Position numbers and translations under genes: made by a program
Source of the DNA: Phycisphaerales bacterium
GTDB taxonomy: Bacteria; Planctomycetota; Phycisphaerae; Phycisphaerales; UBA1924
Assembly: GCA_016742055.1 (NCBI GenBank)
Contig: JACVCK010000006.1
Location: 1 to 35,950, forward strand
Length of the DNA: 35,950 nucleotides
Direction: 5' to 3'
In this document: positions 1 to 8,771 of the stretch, piece by piece
How the letters are laid out: each line of letters begins with the position of its first letter
Numbering within the stretch: the first letter of the stretch is position 1
Notes under the pieces: generated by a model
Databases searched by the model: none
The model's input: the letters and a program-made list of their open reading frames with translations, nothing else
Told to the model about the DNA's origin: nothing

Positions 1-1
1 G

Positions 2-85
2 CGCTTTGTGCTCCGCCTGTGGCTCGTCGGCGGCGCGGCCTGGGATGCCCCGGAACACGCATCCCGGACTGGGGGACAACCATGA
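2..85 (+). CDS. C-terminal fragment of an upstream CDS, possibly PilN/GspL-like (truncated by window edge)
   Basis: Frame 2 is open from the window edge to TGA at 83-85 (..RFVLRLWLVGGAAWDAPEHASRTGGQP*). The stop overlaps the next start as ATGA (82-85), as expected for coupled genes. The PilN assignment rests only on the PilO-like neighbour. Confidence 0.5.
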   Translation, partial: RFVLRLWLVGGAAWDAPEHASRTGGQP

Positions 86-666
86 ACGCGACGCGCACGC
101 GGTCCATGCTGGCCGAGGGGATGATCATCGTCGCGGTCCTGGCGGCGGCGCACATGCTGCTCGTGCAGCCGGCCGAGCGGCGTGCAGCGCAGGCGGCGGC
201 CACTCTGGCGTCCATGCGGGCGACGATCGCCGAGGCCTCCGAGAGCGCGGCGTCGGCCGCGGCCCCCGGCTCTGAACGGGCGGATCGTCTCCAGGAAATG
301 AGCGAGCGCTCGCGCGACGCGGCCCGCGTCTACCAGACGATCAGCGAGTTGGGCGAACGCGCCGGCGTGCGGATCGACCGTGTGCAGCCCACGCCCTTCG
401 TCGCCGACGCGCGGACGGCGCGGGGGTTGGCGGGCGTCGGCTGCTCCATCTCGGCGTCGGGTTCGTACGAGTCGATCGCGCGGTTCCTCGACGCGCTCCA
501 GCGCGACGCGGGCTTCGCCGCGCCCACCGCCGTGCGGCTCGCGCCTCTGGTGGTGGACGGCGCGGAGATGGTGCAGGCGAGCATCGACACCGCGCATCGT
601 GCGATCGATCTTGAAGCCATCGTGGCCGGGGCGTCGGCCGGGCCGAGCACGGAGGACGACGAATGA
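82..666 (+). CDS. PilO/GspM-like type IV pilus or T2SS inner-membrane assembly protein
   Basis: ATG at 82. One N-terminal TM segment (MIIVAVLAAAHMLLV), a coiled-coil-like stretch, then a PilO-like ferredoxin-fold region (VSISASGSYESIARFLDALQRD). Confidence 0.65.
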   Translation: MNATRTRSMLAEGMIIVAVLAAAHMLLVQPAERRAAQAAATLASMRATIAEASESAASAAAPGSERADRLQEMSERSRDAARVYQTISELGERAGVRIDRVQPTPFVADARTARGLAGVGCSISASGSYESIARFLDALQRDAGFAAPTAVRLAPLVVDGAEMVQASIDTAHRAIDLEAIVAGASAGPSTEDDE

Positions 667-1160
667 GCCGTTCCGCCGAGCGAGCGATGATCGTCGGCGC
701 CTTCGCAGCCCCGCTGGCGCTCGCGATGGCCCTGCGCTTGTTGGGCGGCCCGCCCGGGCCGTCCAGCGCGTTCGCGCAGGACGAGTGGGGCGACGAACCC
801 GCGCCGATCGCGCCGGCCCTGTTCAAGCCCAACGACAATGAACTAAAGGCGGCGGCCTACGCGGCGTCCAAGCGGAATGAGCCCATCGGCCCGGCGCCCC
901 TGCTCTATCCGAAGGCCGCGGCGGCCGAGCGCGCACCTGCGCCGGCGGCGGCGCCGGCCGATCCCACGCCGACGCTCACGGTCAACTCGATCATGGCTGG
1001 GCGGGGCGGCGCGATGGCGACGGTGAACGGCAAACTGCGCCGCGTGGGCGACGAGGTCGCCCCGGGCTGGAAAGTCAGCGCAATCGACCCCGTCGAGGGC
1101 ACGGTGACCGTGGCCCACGCCGATGGGCGCGAGGTCGTCGGCCGTCGCGCTGGGCGCTGA
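663..1160 (+). CDS. PilP/GspB-like pilus assembly-associated protein (putative)
   Basis: ATGA overlap with the preceding gene. N-terminal signal/TM, Pro/Ala-rich linker, C-terminal LTVNSIMAGRGGAMATVNGKLRRVGDEVAPGWKVSAIDPVEGTVTVAHADGREVV, resembling the small beta domain of PilP/GspC-type proteins. Confidence 0.5.
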   Translation: MSRSAERAMIVGAFAAPLALAMALRLLGGPPGPSSAFAQDEWGDEPAPIAPALFKPNDNELKAAAYAASKRNEPIGPAPLLYPKAAAAERAPAPAAAPADPTPTLTVNSIMAGRGGAMATVNGKLRRVGDEVAPGWKVSAIDPVEGTVTVAHADGREVVGRRAGR

Positions 1161-1183
1161 ACCGCGGACTCCGCGCGCACCGG

Positions 1184-1189
1184 TATGCT
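1184..1189 (+). promoter_or_regulatory. Candidate -10 element (TATGCT), 7 nt before ATG 1197
   Basis: Sequence TATGCT-GGTCCGG-ATG. Part of a recurring TANNNT-6/8 nt-start pattern in the window. Confidence 0.45.
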
Positions 1190-1196
1190 GGTCCGG

Positions 1197-2342
1197 ATGA
1201 GCGATCCGCTGCTGTGGTTCGACGCCCACCTGGACCTTGCGTACCTCGCGGTGAACGGGCGAGACATGGGCGCTCCGCCGGAGTCCTGCGGCGGGCCTCA
1301 TCATCCGGCGGCCGTGACGCTGCCGTCCCTGCGCGAGGGCGGCGTGCGATTCGCCCTCGGGACGGTGTTCACCGAGGCCGGGGGCGCAGGGCCCGAGGGC
1401 TACCCCGTCTGCGACGCCCAGCGGGCGCACAAGGCGGGCAGGGCGCAGTTGGAGGTTTACCTGACTTGGCGCGACCGGGGCGACGCGGCGCTCGACCTCC
1501 TGCGCGCGATGCGCACAGATCCGCACGTGGGCGAGATCCGGGGCGGCATGGGCGTGAGCGAGGTCGTCCACGCGGACGCCCTTACCGCGGCACGGCGCGC
1601 GGCCAGGGACGAAAAACTGCACCTGGGCGTCCTCATCGAGGGCGCCGACCCGATCCGCACTCCGGATGAACTCCAATGGTGGGCGGAGCGCGGGGTGGTC
1701 GCCGTAGGCATGGCCTGGTGGCGCTCCTCGCGCTACGCGGGAGGAAATGGATCCGACGACCCGCTGACCGACCTGGGGCTGGAACTCGTGCGCCAAATGG
1801 ATGATCTCGGCCTCGTGCACGACGTGTCGCACCTGAGCGACCGGTCGCTCGAAGGCCTGCTCGGCGCCACGGAGCGGGTCGTGATGGCGTCGCATTCCAA
1901 CTGCCGCGCCCTGATGCCGCCGGGCAAGGATGGCAAACCCAACCAGCGCCACCTGACGGACGACGCGATCCGCGAGATCGCTCGGCGGGGCGGGATCATC
2001 GGGCTGAATCTGCTGGCGAGTTTTCTCCACGAGGATCCCAAGGCGGCGGGCGTCGAAGACTGCGTACACCACGTCGAGCATGTGTGCGAACTGGTCGGCC
2101 ACCGGCGCGCCGTTGGCCTCGGCAGCGACATGGACGGCGGCATCACGGCCGAGGAACTGCCCCGCGGGCTGCGCCGCCCGGCGGATCTTCGGAAGATCGC
2201 CGAAGCGCTCGGCGCCCGAGGATGGAGCGACGCGGAGGTTCGGGGTTTCGCGGCCGGGAACTGGCTGGAGTTCTGGCGCCGCGCCGCGAATGAACGGCCC
2301 GGGCGTGGGGCCGCGGGGCCCCTGGTCGGCAGGAGCGGCTGA
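1197..2342 (+). CDS. Membrane dipeptidase, peptidase family M19
   Basis: FDAHLDLAYLAVNGRD at the N-terminus, LIEGADPI, LVHDVSHLSDRSLEGLL, VMASHSNCRAL, VGLGSDMDGG: typical M19 metal-ligand blocks. ATG 1197 preferred over ATG 1185 because 1185 lies inside a -10-like element. Confidence 0.88.
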   Translation: MSDPLLWFDAHLDLAYLAVNGRDMGAPPESCGGPHHPAAVTLPSLREGGVRFALGTVFTEAGGAGPEGYPVCDAQRAHKAGRAQLEVYLTWRDRGDAALDLLRAMRTDPHVGEIRGGMGVSEVVHADALTAARRAARDEKLHLGVLIEGADPIRTPDELQWWAERGVVAVGMAWWRSSRYAGGNGSDDPLTDLGLELVRQMDDLGLVHDVSHLSDRSLEGLLGATERVVMASHSNCRALMPPGKDGKPNQRHLTDDAIREIARRGGIIGLNLLASFLHEDPKAAGVEDCVHHVEHVCELVGHRRAVGLGSDMDGGITAEELPRGLRRPADLRKIAEALGARGWSDAEVRGFAAGNWLEFWRRAANERPGRGAAGPLVGRSG

Positions 2343-2529
2343 CCCCGCCGTTCGGCTGCCCCGGGCTGTGCGCCGAAACGTGGAAAGGGCGCGGGCTGTG
2401 CGTCCGAGAACTGCAACCTCCCGAACAGGTGGGGACGTATAGGGGATGGTCGGCCGCATGGGCGGGGCCCTCCTCCTGCTGTTCATCCCCGCTCAGCCGC
2501 TTTCGAACGCGAAGAGAAGGAGTCCTCGG

Positions 2530-4050
2530 ATGCCCAGCCGAGCGGTCCATCGTCCGGGTGCGCAAGCCATTGTGCTGTCAATAATTATGATGAGCGGCGC
2601 GCTCGCCGATCCGCCGCTGACGTTCGGGCCGGCGGGGTCGGTCGAGGGGGGCGTCAAGGTCTTCTACGACCAGGTCCAGCCCGATGGCTCGCTGCGGGGC
2701 GGGAGCCGGCTGGTGCGGGGCGAATCGCTGGGTCGGTGGGTCGGGCTCGTGCCCATCAGCGACGTGACGATGGTGCTGGAGCCCCAGGGCGTCGGCGCCA
2801 ACGGGGACAATCGCTTCGACCTCGTCTTTGTCGGCGACGGCTACCGGGGTCCGCCCCCGCCGACCATCGCGAACACCACGGCCGTGCCGCCGGATGAGAA
2901 CCTGCCGCCCACGGCGACCGATTTCCAGAACTACGAGCGGCACGTCGGCGGCGCGCTGTACCGGCTCTTCGACATCGAGCCGTTCCGGCGCTACCGGCCG
3001 GTCTTTCGATCGTTCCGCGTGGATGTTCGTTCAAACGAATCAGGAGTCAGCAATGACCCTGTCGAGGGCGTCATGCGCGACACCGCGATGGATATGCGGT
3101 TCTGGTGCGACGGCGTCGAGCGCCTCCTGTGTGTGAACACCATCGCGGCGCAGCAGTACGCCGACCAGGCCCCGTTCCTCGACCTCATCGTCGCCGTCGC
3201 CAACTCCACCAAGTACGGCGGCAGCGGGTACCTCGGTCAGAATGTGCTGACGATCAGCGGCGGCAGTTCCACGGCCTATCACGTCACCGCCCACGAGATC
3301 GGGCACGTGCTCGGGATCCTCGCGGACGAGTACGCCGTGGATGAACTCTTCGAATGGCCCGGGGGCGAGCCGTCCGACCCCAATCTCTCCACGTTCGAGG
3401 CGCCGGACATGGTGGCGCTGAACGGCAAGTGGGCGGCGTGGATCGGCAACGACCTGCCGGGATTCGATGGGCCCATTTGGACGTACGAGGGCGGCGGGTT
3501 CTACCAAGGGGGCGTGTTCCGTCCGAGTCCGAACTCCGCCATGCGGACGATCGGCCGCCCGTTCAACGTCGTCGCGCTCGAGCGGCTCGTGGTGGGCATC
3601 TACACCCGCGTGGACCCGATCGACAGCGTCAGCCCCGCCAGCGCCGTGGCGACGCCGAACACGGTGTTCTCCGTCGAACCGATCCCCGTGGTCGGTGCGC
3701 CCTTGACCGTGCAGTGGTTCCTCAACGGCATGCCCCTGTCGGTCCCGGTCGAGAACGTGTTCGACCTGTCCACGATCACGCTTCCTCCCGGCATCCACCA
3801 GGTCAGCGCCCGCGTCACCGACCCCACGACCTTCGTGCGCTCTCAGGCGCTCCGCGAGCAGTGGCTCACGCAGACCCGGAACTGGATCGTCGAGGTTCCC
3901 GCGGCGGGGGCGGCGGGCGCTTCGCTCACCGACGCCGCGGCGGCGCTGAGGCAGTGGGGCGAGAGCGGCGCCGGCCTGGAGGGCGACGTGAACCGGGACG
4001 GACGGGTTGACCTGCGCGACCTGCTGCGAGCGCTGGGCGCCCGGGAGTGA
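2530..4050 (+). CDS. Secreted peptidase family M64 (IgA-peptidase-like) metalloprotease with C-terminal dockerin-like motif
   Basis: NRFDLVFVGDGY, KYGGSGY and the zinc motif HEIGHVLGILADEY (3292-3333), typical of M64. C-terminal GDVNRDGRVDLRDLLRALG (3982-4047) resembles a dockerin/EF-hand repeat. Start 2530 has a purine-rich SD (AGAAGGAG) and gives a signal peptide; ORF extends upstream to 2446. Confidence 0.85.
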   Translation: MPSRAVHRPGAQAIVLSIIMMSGALADPPLTFGPAGSVEGGVKVFYDQVQPDGSLRGGSRLVRGESLGRWVGLVPISDVTMVLEPQGVGANGDNRFDLVFVGDGYRGPPPPTIANTTAVPPDENLPPTATDFQNYERHVGGALYRLFDIEPFRRYRPVFRSFRVDVRSNESGVSNDPVEGVMRDTAMDMRFWCDGVERLLCVNTIAAQQYADQAPFLDLIVAVANSTKYGGSGYLGQNVLTISGGSSTAYHVTAHEIGHVLGILADEYAVDELFEWPGGEPSDPNLSTFEAPDMVALNGKWAAWIGNDLPGFDGPIWTYEGGGFYQGGVFRPSPNSAMRTIGRPFNVVALERLVVGIYTRVDPIDSVSPASAVATPNTVFSVEPIPVVGAPLTVQWFLNGMPLSVPVENVFDLSTITLPPGIHQVSARVTDPTTFVRSQALREQWLTQTRNWIVEVPAAGAAGASLTDAAAALRQWGESGAGLEGDVNRDGRVDLRDLLRALGARE

Positions 4051-4074
4051 CGGGAGGGAGCGGGGGCGCTCGGC

Positions 4075-4080
4075 TACGCT
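4075..4080 (+). promoter_or_regulatory. Candidate -10 element (TACGCT) upstream of tRNA-Val(TAC)
   Basis: TACGCT 18 nt before the mature tRNA 5' end; fits the TANNNT pattern. Confidence 0.3.
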
Positions 4081-4098
4081 ATGGGCTGTCCACCCTGT

Positions 4099-4172
4099 GG
4101 GCGGGTAGCTCAGTCGGCTAGAGCGCTCGCTTTACACGCGAGGGGTCGTGGGTTCGAGTCCCTCCCCGCCCA
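4099..4172 (+). tRNA. tRNA-Val (anticodon TAC)
   Basis: Cloverleaf by eye: acceptor GGGCGGG/CCCGCCC, D-arm GCTCAGTCGGCTAGAGC, anticodon stem CTCGC/GCGAG with loop TTTACAC, T-arm GTGGG TTCGAGT CCCTC. CCA not encoded. Confidence 0.93.
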
Positions 4173-4220
4173 CTTCATGCCCCGTTCCCATGCATCTCCA
4201 GCGCGGGTGTCCGCCGCTTG

Positions 4221-5471
4221 ATGGGCGTCGTCGCCGACGCCGCGTACCTGGTCGCCGCCGTGGTTTCGGCGCCGCTGTGGATGCGCAAGAAGCGTGCGGG
4301 CTGGTCGGAGCGATTCGGGCGGCTCGAGCCGCTGCCCGCGCCGGCGCCGGGGCGCCCGCGCCTGCTGATCCACGCTGTGTCGGTGGGGGAGGTGAACCTG
4401 ATCCGCGCGCTGGTGGACCGGCTCGCGCCGGAGGCGGACCTGGTCGTCGCCACCACGACCGACACCGGCACGGCGCGCGCGAAGGAACTGTACACGGGGC
4501 GAGCGCACCTGGTCCGCTACCCGCTGGACGCCTCGTGGTGCGTGCGCCGTTTTCTCGACGCGGTCCGCCCGGATGGCGTGGCGCTCGTCGAACTGGAGTT
4601 GTGGCCCAACTTCGCCCGCGCCTGCCGCGCGCGGGGCGTCCCGCTGGCGATCGTGAACGGGCGGCTCAGCGATCGTTCGGCGGGCCGATACCGCGCCGCC
4701 CGGCCGCTGCTGGGGCGGGACTTTCGCGGGCTGGAGTTCATCGCGGCGCAGGACGAGGTCTACGCCGGCCGCTTCCGGGGCGCGGGCGCCCGCGCGGAGC
4801 GCGTGCGGGTGGTGGGCTCGATGAAGTGGGACGCCGCGCAGACGATCGAGCACGTGCAGGGCGCCGAAGCCCTCGGGCGGGAGATGGGCATCGACCCCGA
4901 TCGCCCGCTGATCGTCGCGGGCAGCACGGCCCCGGAGGAGCACGCGCTCCTGCGCGACGCCACGCCCGAGGGCGTGCAACTGCTGTGCGCGCCGCGCCGG
5001 CCCGAATGGTGGGACGACGCCGCCGACGCGCTCGGCGGCTGCGTCCGCCGCTCACGCCGACCGGCCGGTTCCCCCGGTTCCCCCGGTTCCCCCTCGCCCA
5101 CCGGGCGCTACCTCCTCGACACCATCGGCGAACTCCGGAAGGCCTACGCCCTTGCCGACGTCGCCATCGTCGGAAGGTCCTTTGGGTCCCTCTTCGGCTC
5201 GGACCCCATGGAGCCCGCGGCGCTGGGCAAACCCGTTGTCATCGGACCCGCCGTCGCCGACTTCCGCACCGTCGTCGAAACCATGAAGCACGAGGACGCC
5301 ATCCTGCAGATCACGCCCGAAGAACTCGCGCCCACCCTCACACGCCTGTTCACCGACGCGAACGAACGGCGCGCCCGCGGCGCCAGGGCGCTGGCCTGCG
5401 TCCGGAAGCACCAGGGCTCCACCGAACGCCACGCGCGGCTGCTGCTCGAGATGCTGGGGCGATCGCCGTGA
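4221..5471 (+). CDS. waaA: 3-deoxy-D-manno-octulosonic acid (Kdo) transferase
   Basis: RPRLLIHAVSVGEVNLIRALVDRL, VALVELELWPNFARACRARGVPLAIVNGRLSDRSAGRY, LLDTIGELRKAYALADVAIVGRSF, DPMEPAALGKPVVIGP: WaaA/KdtA motifs. Confidence 0.9.
   Translation: MGVVADAAYLVAAVVSAPLWMRKKRAGWSERFGRLEPLPAPAPGRPRLLIHAVSVGEVNLIRALVDRLAPEADLVVATTTDTGTARAKELYTGRAHLVRYPLDASWCVRRFLDAVRPDGVALVELELWPNFARACRARGVPLAIVNGRLSDRSAGRYRAARPLLGRDFRGLEFIAAQDEVYAGRFRGAGARAERVRVVGSMKWDAAQTIEHVQGAEALGREMGIDPDRPLIVAGSTAPEEHALLRDATPEGVQLLCAPRRPEWWDDAADALGGCVRRSRRPAGSPGSPGSPSPTGRYLLDTIGELRKAYALADVAIVGRSFGSLFGSDPMEPAALGKPVVIGPAVADFRTVVETMKHEDAILQITPEELAPTLTRLFTDANERRARGARALACVRKHQGSTERHARLLLEMLGRSP
5067..5093 (+). repeat. Three tandem copies of 9-bp GGTTCCCCC inside waaA
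   Basis: 5067-5075, 5076-5084 and 5085-5093 are identical; encodes part of GSPGSPGSP in the waaA frame. Confidence 0.95.
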
Positions 5472-6367
5472 CGCGCGAGTCCGAACTGCTACGCCACATC
5501 TACGAGCGCTCCCGCGCCCTGCGCGGCGCGGGCGGGGTCGAGGTCGGCCCCGGCGACGACGCGGCGGTCCTGGAATGGTCCGGCGGGCGGCTGCTGGCGA
5601 CCGTGGATCAACTGGTCGAGGGCCGCCACTACGACCCGCGATCCACGCCGGTGGACCTGATCGCGCGCAAAGCCGTGGCGCGATCCGTTTCGGACATCGC
5701 GGCGATGGGCGGCGAGCCGGTGGCGGCGCTCGCCGCGGGCGCGCTGCGGGAGGGGTTCGCGCAGGAGAACGAGCTATTCGACGCCATGGCGCGCTGGGCG
5801 GGTCATTGGCGCTGCCCGCTGGTGGGGGGCGACATCGCGCGCGTGGCGGGCCCGAGCGTGCTGAGCGTGACGGTCTTGGGGCGCATGGGCGCCGGTCGGC
5901 GCCCGGTCCTGCGCAGCGGCGCGCGCGATGGCGATACGGTGTACGTCACCGGCGCGCTCGGCGGCTCGCTGCGGAGCGGGCGGCACCTGACGTTCGAGCC
6001 GCGACTGCAAGAGGGCGCCTGGCTCTGCGAGACGCTCGGCGATCGCCTGCACGCGATGATGGACCTTTCGGACGGCTTGGGACGCGACGGCGCGCGCCTG
6101 GCCGAGGCCTCCGGCGTCGGGCTGGAGGTCAGTCTCGGATCGCTGGCTCTGCACTCCGACGCGCCCACCTGGCGCGAGGGCGTCGGCGACGGAGAGGACT
6201 ACGAACTGCTCTTCGCGGCTTCGGGCCCCGTGCCGGGGCGCTGCCCGACCACCGGAACGCCGATCTCGAGCATCGGAAAGGTCGTCGAGGGGAGCGGCTG
6301 CTTCGGCGTCACGGAGCGCGGCGAACGCGTCGATCTCGGCGAGATGGGGTGGGACCATGCTGGCTGA
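5468..6367 (+). CDS. thiL: Thiamine-monophosphate kinase
   Basis: GTG start overlapping the waaA stop (GTGA). GPGDDAAVLEW, TVDQLVEGRHYDPRSTPVDLIARKAVARSVSDIAAMGGEP, MMDLSDGLGRDGARLAEASGVGLEV, GEDYELLFAA: ThiL motifs. Confidence 0.93.
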   Translation: MTRESELLRHIYERSRALRGAGGVEVGPGDDAAVLEWSGGRLLATVDQLVEGRHYDPRSTPVDLIARKAVARSVSDIAAMGGEPVAALAAGALREGFAQENELFDAMARWAGHWRCPLVGGDIARVAGPSVLSVTVLGRMGAGRRPVLRSGARDGDTVYVTGALGGSLRSGRHLTFEPRLQEGAWLCETLGDRLHAMMDLSDGLGRDGARLAEASGVGLEVSLGSLALHSDAPTWREGVGDGEDYELLFAASGPVPGRCPTTGTPISSIGKVVEGSGCFGVTERGERVDLGEMGWDHAG

Positions 6368-6836
6368 GGGCTGGACGGCCGAAATCACCACCGCCTCGCC
6401 CGCAGAAACCGAGCGCCTCGGCGAGCGCATCGGGCGCGCGCTGCGCCCCGGGGACCTCGCCCTCCTGCACGGAGAACTCGGCGCAGGCAAGACCTGTCTG
6501 GTGCGCGGCGTCGCCCGCGGCATGGGCCTCGACCCTGCCGGGGTCAACAGCCCAACGTTCGTCGTGGTGAACGAGTACGGGCCGACCCCGCGCGGCGGGC
6601 GGCTGCTCCACATGGACGCCTACCGCCTCCGCGCCCCGGAAGACCTCGACGCGCTCGGGCTCGATGAGAGCCGCACGGGCGCCGCGATGGTGGTCGAATG
6701 GGCGGAGCGCGTCGCGTCGGGGCTCGGCCCCGCGATCGTCGAAATCTGGATGAGCCACGAGGGAGGCGAGCGCCGCCGGGTCCGCCTGCGGGGGCCGGAT
6801 CTCGAGTGGCGCGCGGCGCTCGGCGACCTAGACTGA
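6357..6836 (+). CDS. tsaE: tRNA N6-adenosine threonylcarbamoyltransferase ATPase subunit TsaE
   Basis: LLHGELGAGKTCLVRGVARGMG (Walker A), VNSPTFVVVNEY, LLHMDAYRL: TsaE/YjeE family. Confidence 0.92.
   Translation: MLAEGWTAEITTASPAETERLGERIGRALRPGDLALLHGELGAGKTCLVRGVARGMGLDPAGVNSPTFVVVNEYGPTPRGGRLLHMDAYRLRAPEDLDALGLDESRTGAAMVVEWAERVASGLGPAIVEIWMSHEGGERRRVRLRGPDLEWRAALGDLD
6829..6834 (+). promoter_or_regulatory. Candidate -10 element (TAGACT), 6 nt before yacG ATG
   Basis: TAGACT-GACCCC-ATG; overlaps the tsaE stop. Confidence 0.35.
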
Positions 6837-6840
6837 CCCC

Positions 6841-7044
6841 ATGGAGCCGACCCGGGACAGCCCAAACGAGCCGGCGCCCCGGGGGCATGCATGCCCGATC
6901 TGCGGCGCTCCGGTGGCGTCGGAGACGCCGAGTTTCCCTTTCTGCTCGGCCCGCTGCCGCATGGCCGACCTTGGGCGCTGGTTCGGGGGGCGGTACACCG
7001 TGAGCCGGGACGTGACGGAAGAGGACCTCACCGAGGGCCCGTGA
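6841..7044 (+). CDS. yacG: YacG-like zinc-binding DNA gyrase inhibitor
   Basis: CPICGAPV...FPFCSARCRMADLGRWFGGRYTV: YacG Cys4 zinc site and LGRW motif. Confidence 0.88.
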   Translation: MEPTRDSPNEPAPRGHACPICGAPVASETPSFPFCSARCRMADLGRWFGGRYTVSRDVTEEDLTEGP

Positions 7045-7083
7045 CGTCGGCGGGCCGATGTGGCCCCGAGTTCGCAGGGCGGG

Positions 7084-7089
7084 TAGTCT
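7084..7089 (+). promoter_or_regulatory. Candidate -10 element (TAGTCT) for the ExbB/ExbD cluster
   Basis: TAGTCT 14 nt before ATG 7104; TANNNT pattern. Confidence 0.3.
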
Positions 7090-7103
7090 GACGGGCAACG
7101 GAG

Positions 7104-7853
7104 ATGCCCTGCATGCGAACACGGATGTTTCGTCGGCTGATCGGGTTGGGAACGCTGGCGACGGCGGGGGCGGCTGCCTGGGCTCAGGGCGACGCCGGCG
7201 CGGGCGCGCCGAGCGAGGGCTCGGCCCTGATGTCGCTGTTCTGGGCGTCGGCGGACGTCTTCACGGGCGTGATCGTGCTGGGCTCGTTCCTGGCGGTGGC
7301 GGTGATCGTGCGCAGCCTGCTGGAGATCCGCGCCTCGGTCATCATGCCCGCCGAGAGCGTGGACGAGATCCGCAAGAAGATCAACCGCGCCGACTGGACG
7401 GGCCTGCGCCAGTTCGTCGAGACCGACGAGGCCTTCCCCTCGCGCGTGCTCAGCGCCGCGATGGGCGCCACGCGCGGGCGCGCCAGCGCCCGCGACGCCG
7501 CCGAGTTGACCGCCAGCGAAGAGGCGGCGCGCTGGTTCCGGCGGATCGAGATGCTCAACGTGCTCGGGCACCTGGGCCCGCTGCTGGGCCTGGTCGGCAC
7601 GGTGTACGGCATGATCCTGGCGTTCGCGGCGCTGGGGCAGACGGGCGGGCAGGCGGGGCCGGGCGAACTGTCCCTGGGCATCTCCAAGGCGCTGTTCCAC
7701 ACGTTCCTGGGCCTGATGCTCGCGATCCCGGCGCTGTTCGCCTACGGCTGGCTGCGCACGGCGGTGGACCGGATCTGCACGCGGGCGATGGTGCTCTCGG
7801 CCGAACTGGTCGACTCCCTCCCGGACGAGGTGTTCGAGCGGAAGGGCGCCTGA
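7104..7853 (+). CDS. MotA/TolQ/ExbB proton channel family protein
   Basis: N-terminal signal-like segment; TM segments; RIEMLNVLGHLGPLLGLVGTVYGMILAF and ISKALFHTFLGLMLAIPALFAY, typical ExbB/TolQ TM2-TM3. Confidence 0.9.
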   Translation: MPCMRTRMFRRLIGLGTLATAGAAAWAQGDAGAGAPSEGSALMSLFWASADVFTGVIVLGSFLAVAVIVRSLLEIRASVIMPAESVDEIRKKINRADWTGLRQFVETDEAFPSRVLSAAMGATRGRASARDAAELTASEEAARWFRRIEMLNVLGHLGPLLGLVGTVYGMILAFAALGQTGGQAGPGELSLGISKALFHTFLGLMLAIPALFAYGWLRTAVDRICTRAMVLSAELVDSLPDEVFERKGA

Positions 7854-7856
7854 CCG

Positions 7857-8291
7857 GTGCGTCGGCGCTCGCACATGCCGGAAGACTCCGTGGCGCCGGT
7901 CAACGCGACGCCGCTGATCGACGTCGTGCTGTGCATGATCGTCTTCTTCCTCATCGTCGGGCGGCTGGCGGAGACGCAGCGGACGCCGATGCGCTTGCCC
8001 GAGTCCTCCGTGGGCTCGGCGCAGATGCCGCCCGACTCGTTCGTCGTGAACATCATCCCCGGCGAGGGCGGCGTCGGCGCGCAAGTCATCGTCAACAACG
8101 CGGACGTGGGCTTTGAGGGCATCGAGCCGGCGCTGCGCGAGCGGCTGGAGCGCCAGCCCAACGTCGTCGTGCAGATCCGCGCCCCGCGCGATGCGCCCTA
8201 CGGACTGATCGAGCCCGCCCTCGAGGCGTGCGCCAAGGCCGGCGCGCCCGAGTTCCGCCTCGCCACCGAACGCGCGGGGGGCGGGCTGTGA
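7857..8291 (+). CDS. ExbD/TolR-family biopolymer transport protein (copy 1)
   Basis: GTG start; VNATPLIDVVLCMIVFFLIVGRLAETQ (single TM with Asp), periplasmic C-domain. Confidence 0.85.
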   Translation: MRRRSHMPEDSVAPVNATPLIDVVLCMIVFFLIVGRLAETQRTPMRLPESSVGSAQMPPDSFVVNIIPGEGGVGAQVIVNNADVGFEGIEPALRERLERQPNVVVQIRAPRDAPYGLIEPALEACAKAGAPEFRLATERAGGGL

Positions 8292-8767
8292 GCGCGTTCC
8301 GCCGCCGCAACGCGGCCGTTGTGGCGGCGCGCCACTTCGGGCCCAACATGACCCCGATGGTCGACATCGTGATGGTCATCCTCATCTTCTTCATGGCCGG
8401 GTCGGCGTTCATCGGCCCTGAATGGTTCCTCGACGTGGGCATGGCCGCCGGCACGCGCGCCGCCCCGCCCGAGGACGCGCCCACGCCGTCGATGGAGTTG
8501 CCGCCCGCGCGGATGGTCGTGCGCCTGCACGCGGGCCCCGGAGGCGCCACGGTGGCGACGGGCCTGGGGCTCGAAGGCGCGCCCCTCGAAGCGCTGGAGG
8601 CCCGCGTCCGCGAGTACGTCCGCGCCGGCGGCGCCGATCGGATCCGACTGGTCGTCGAGCCGGCGCGGAACACGCCCTACCAGGACGTCATCCGCGTCTA
8701 CAACCTGTGCCTGACCTCCGGCGCGCCCGACGTCTCGCTCGCCAAATCGCGCGAGCCGGCGCCCTGA
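8288..8767 (+). CDS. ExbD/TolR-family biopolymer transport protein (copy 2)
   Basis: GTG start overlapping the previous stop (GTGA); NMTPMVDIVMVILIFFMAGSAF; C-terminal NTPYQDVIRVYNLCLTSGAPDVSLA. Confidence 0.83.
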   Translation: MSAFRRRNAAVVAARHFGPNMTPMVDIVMVILIFFMAGSAFIGPEWFLDVGMAAGTRAAPPEDAPTPSMELPPARMVVRLHAGPGGATVATGLGLEGAPLEALEARVREYVRAGGADRIRLVVEPARNTPYQDVIRVYNLCLTSGAPDVSLAKSREPAP

Positions 8768-8771
8768 GCGC

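Noticed and set aside
843-2486. 547-aa minus-strand ORF opposite the M19 dipeptidase
   Set aside because: No recognisable domain; antisense shadow of a clear M19 gene.
4110-4979. 289-aa minus-strand ORF starting near tRNA-Val(TAC) (contains GRDSNPRPLACKASALAD)
   Set aside because: Same tRNA-translation artefact joined to antisense of waaA.
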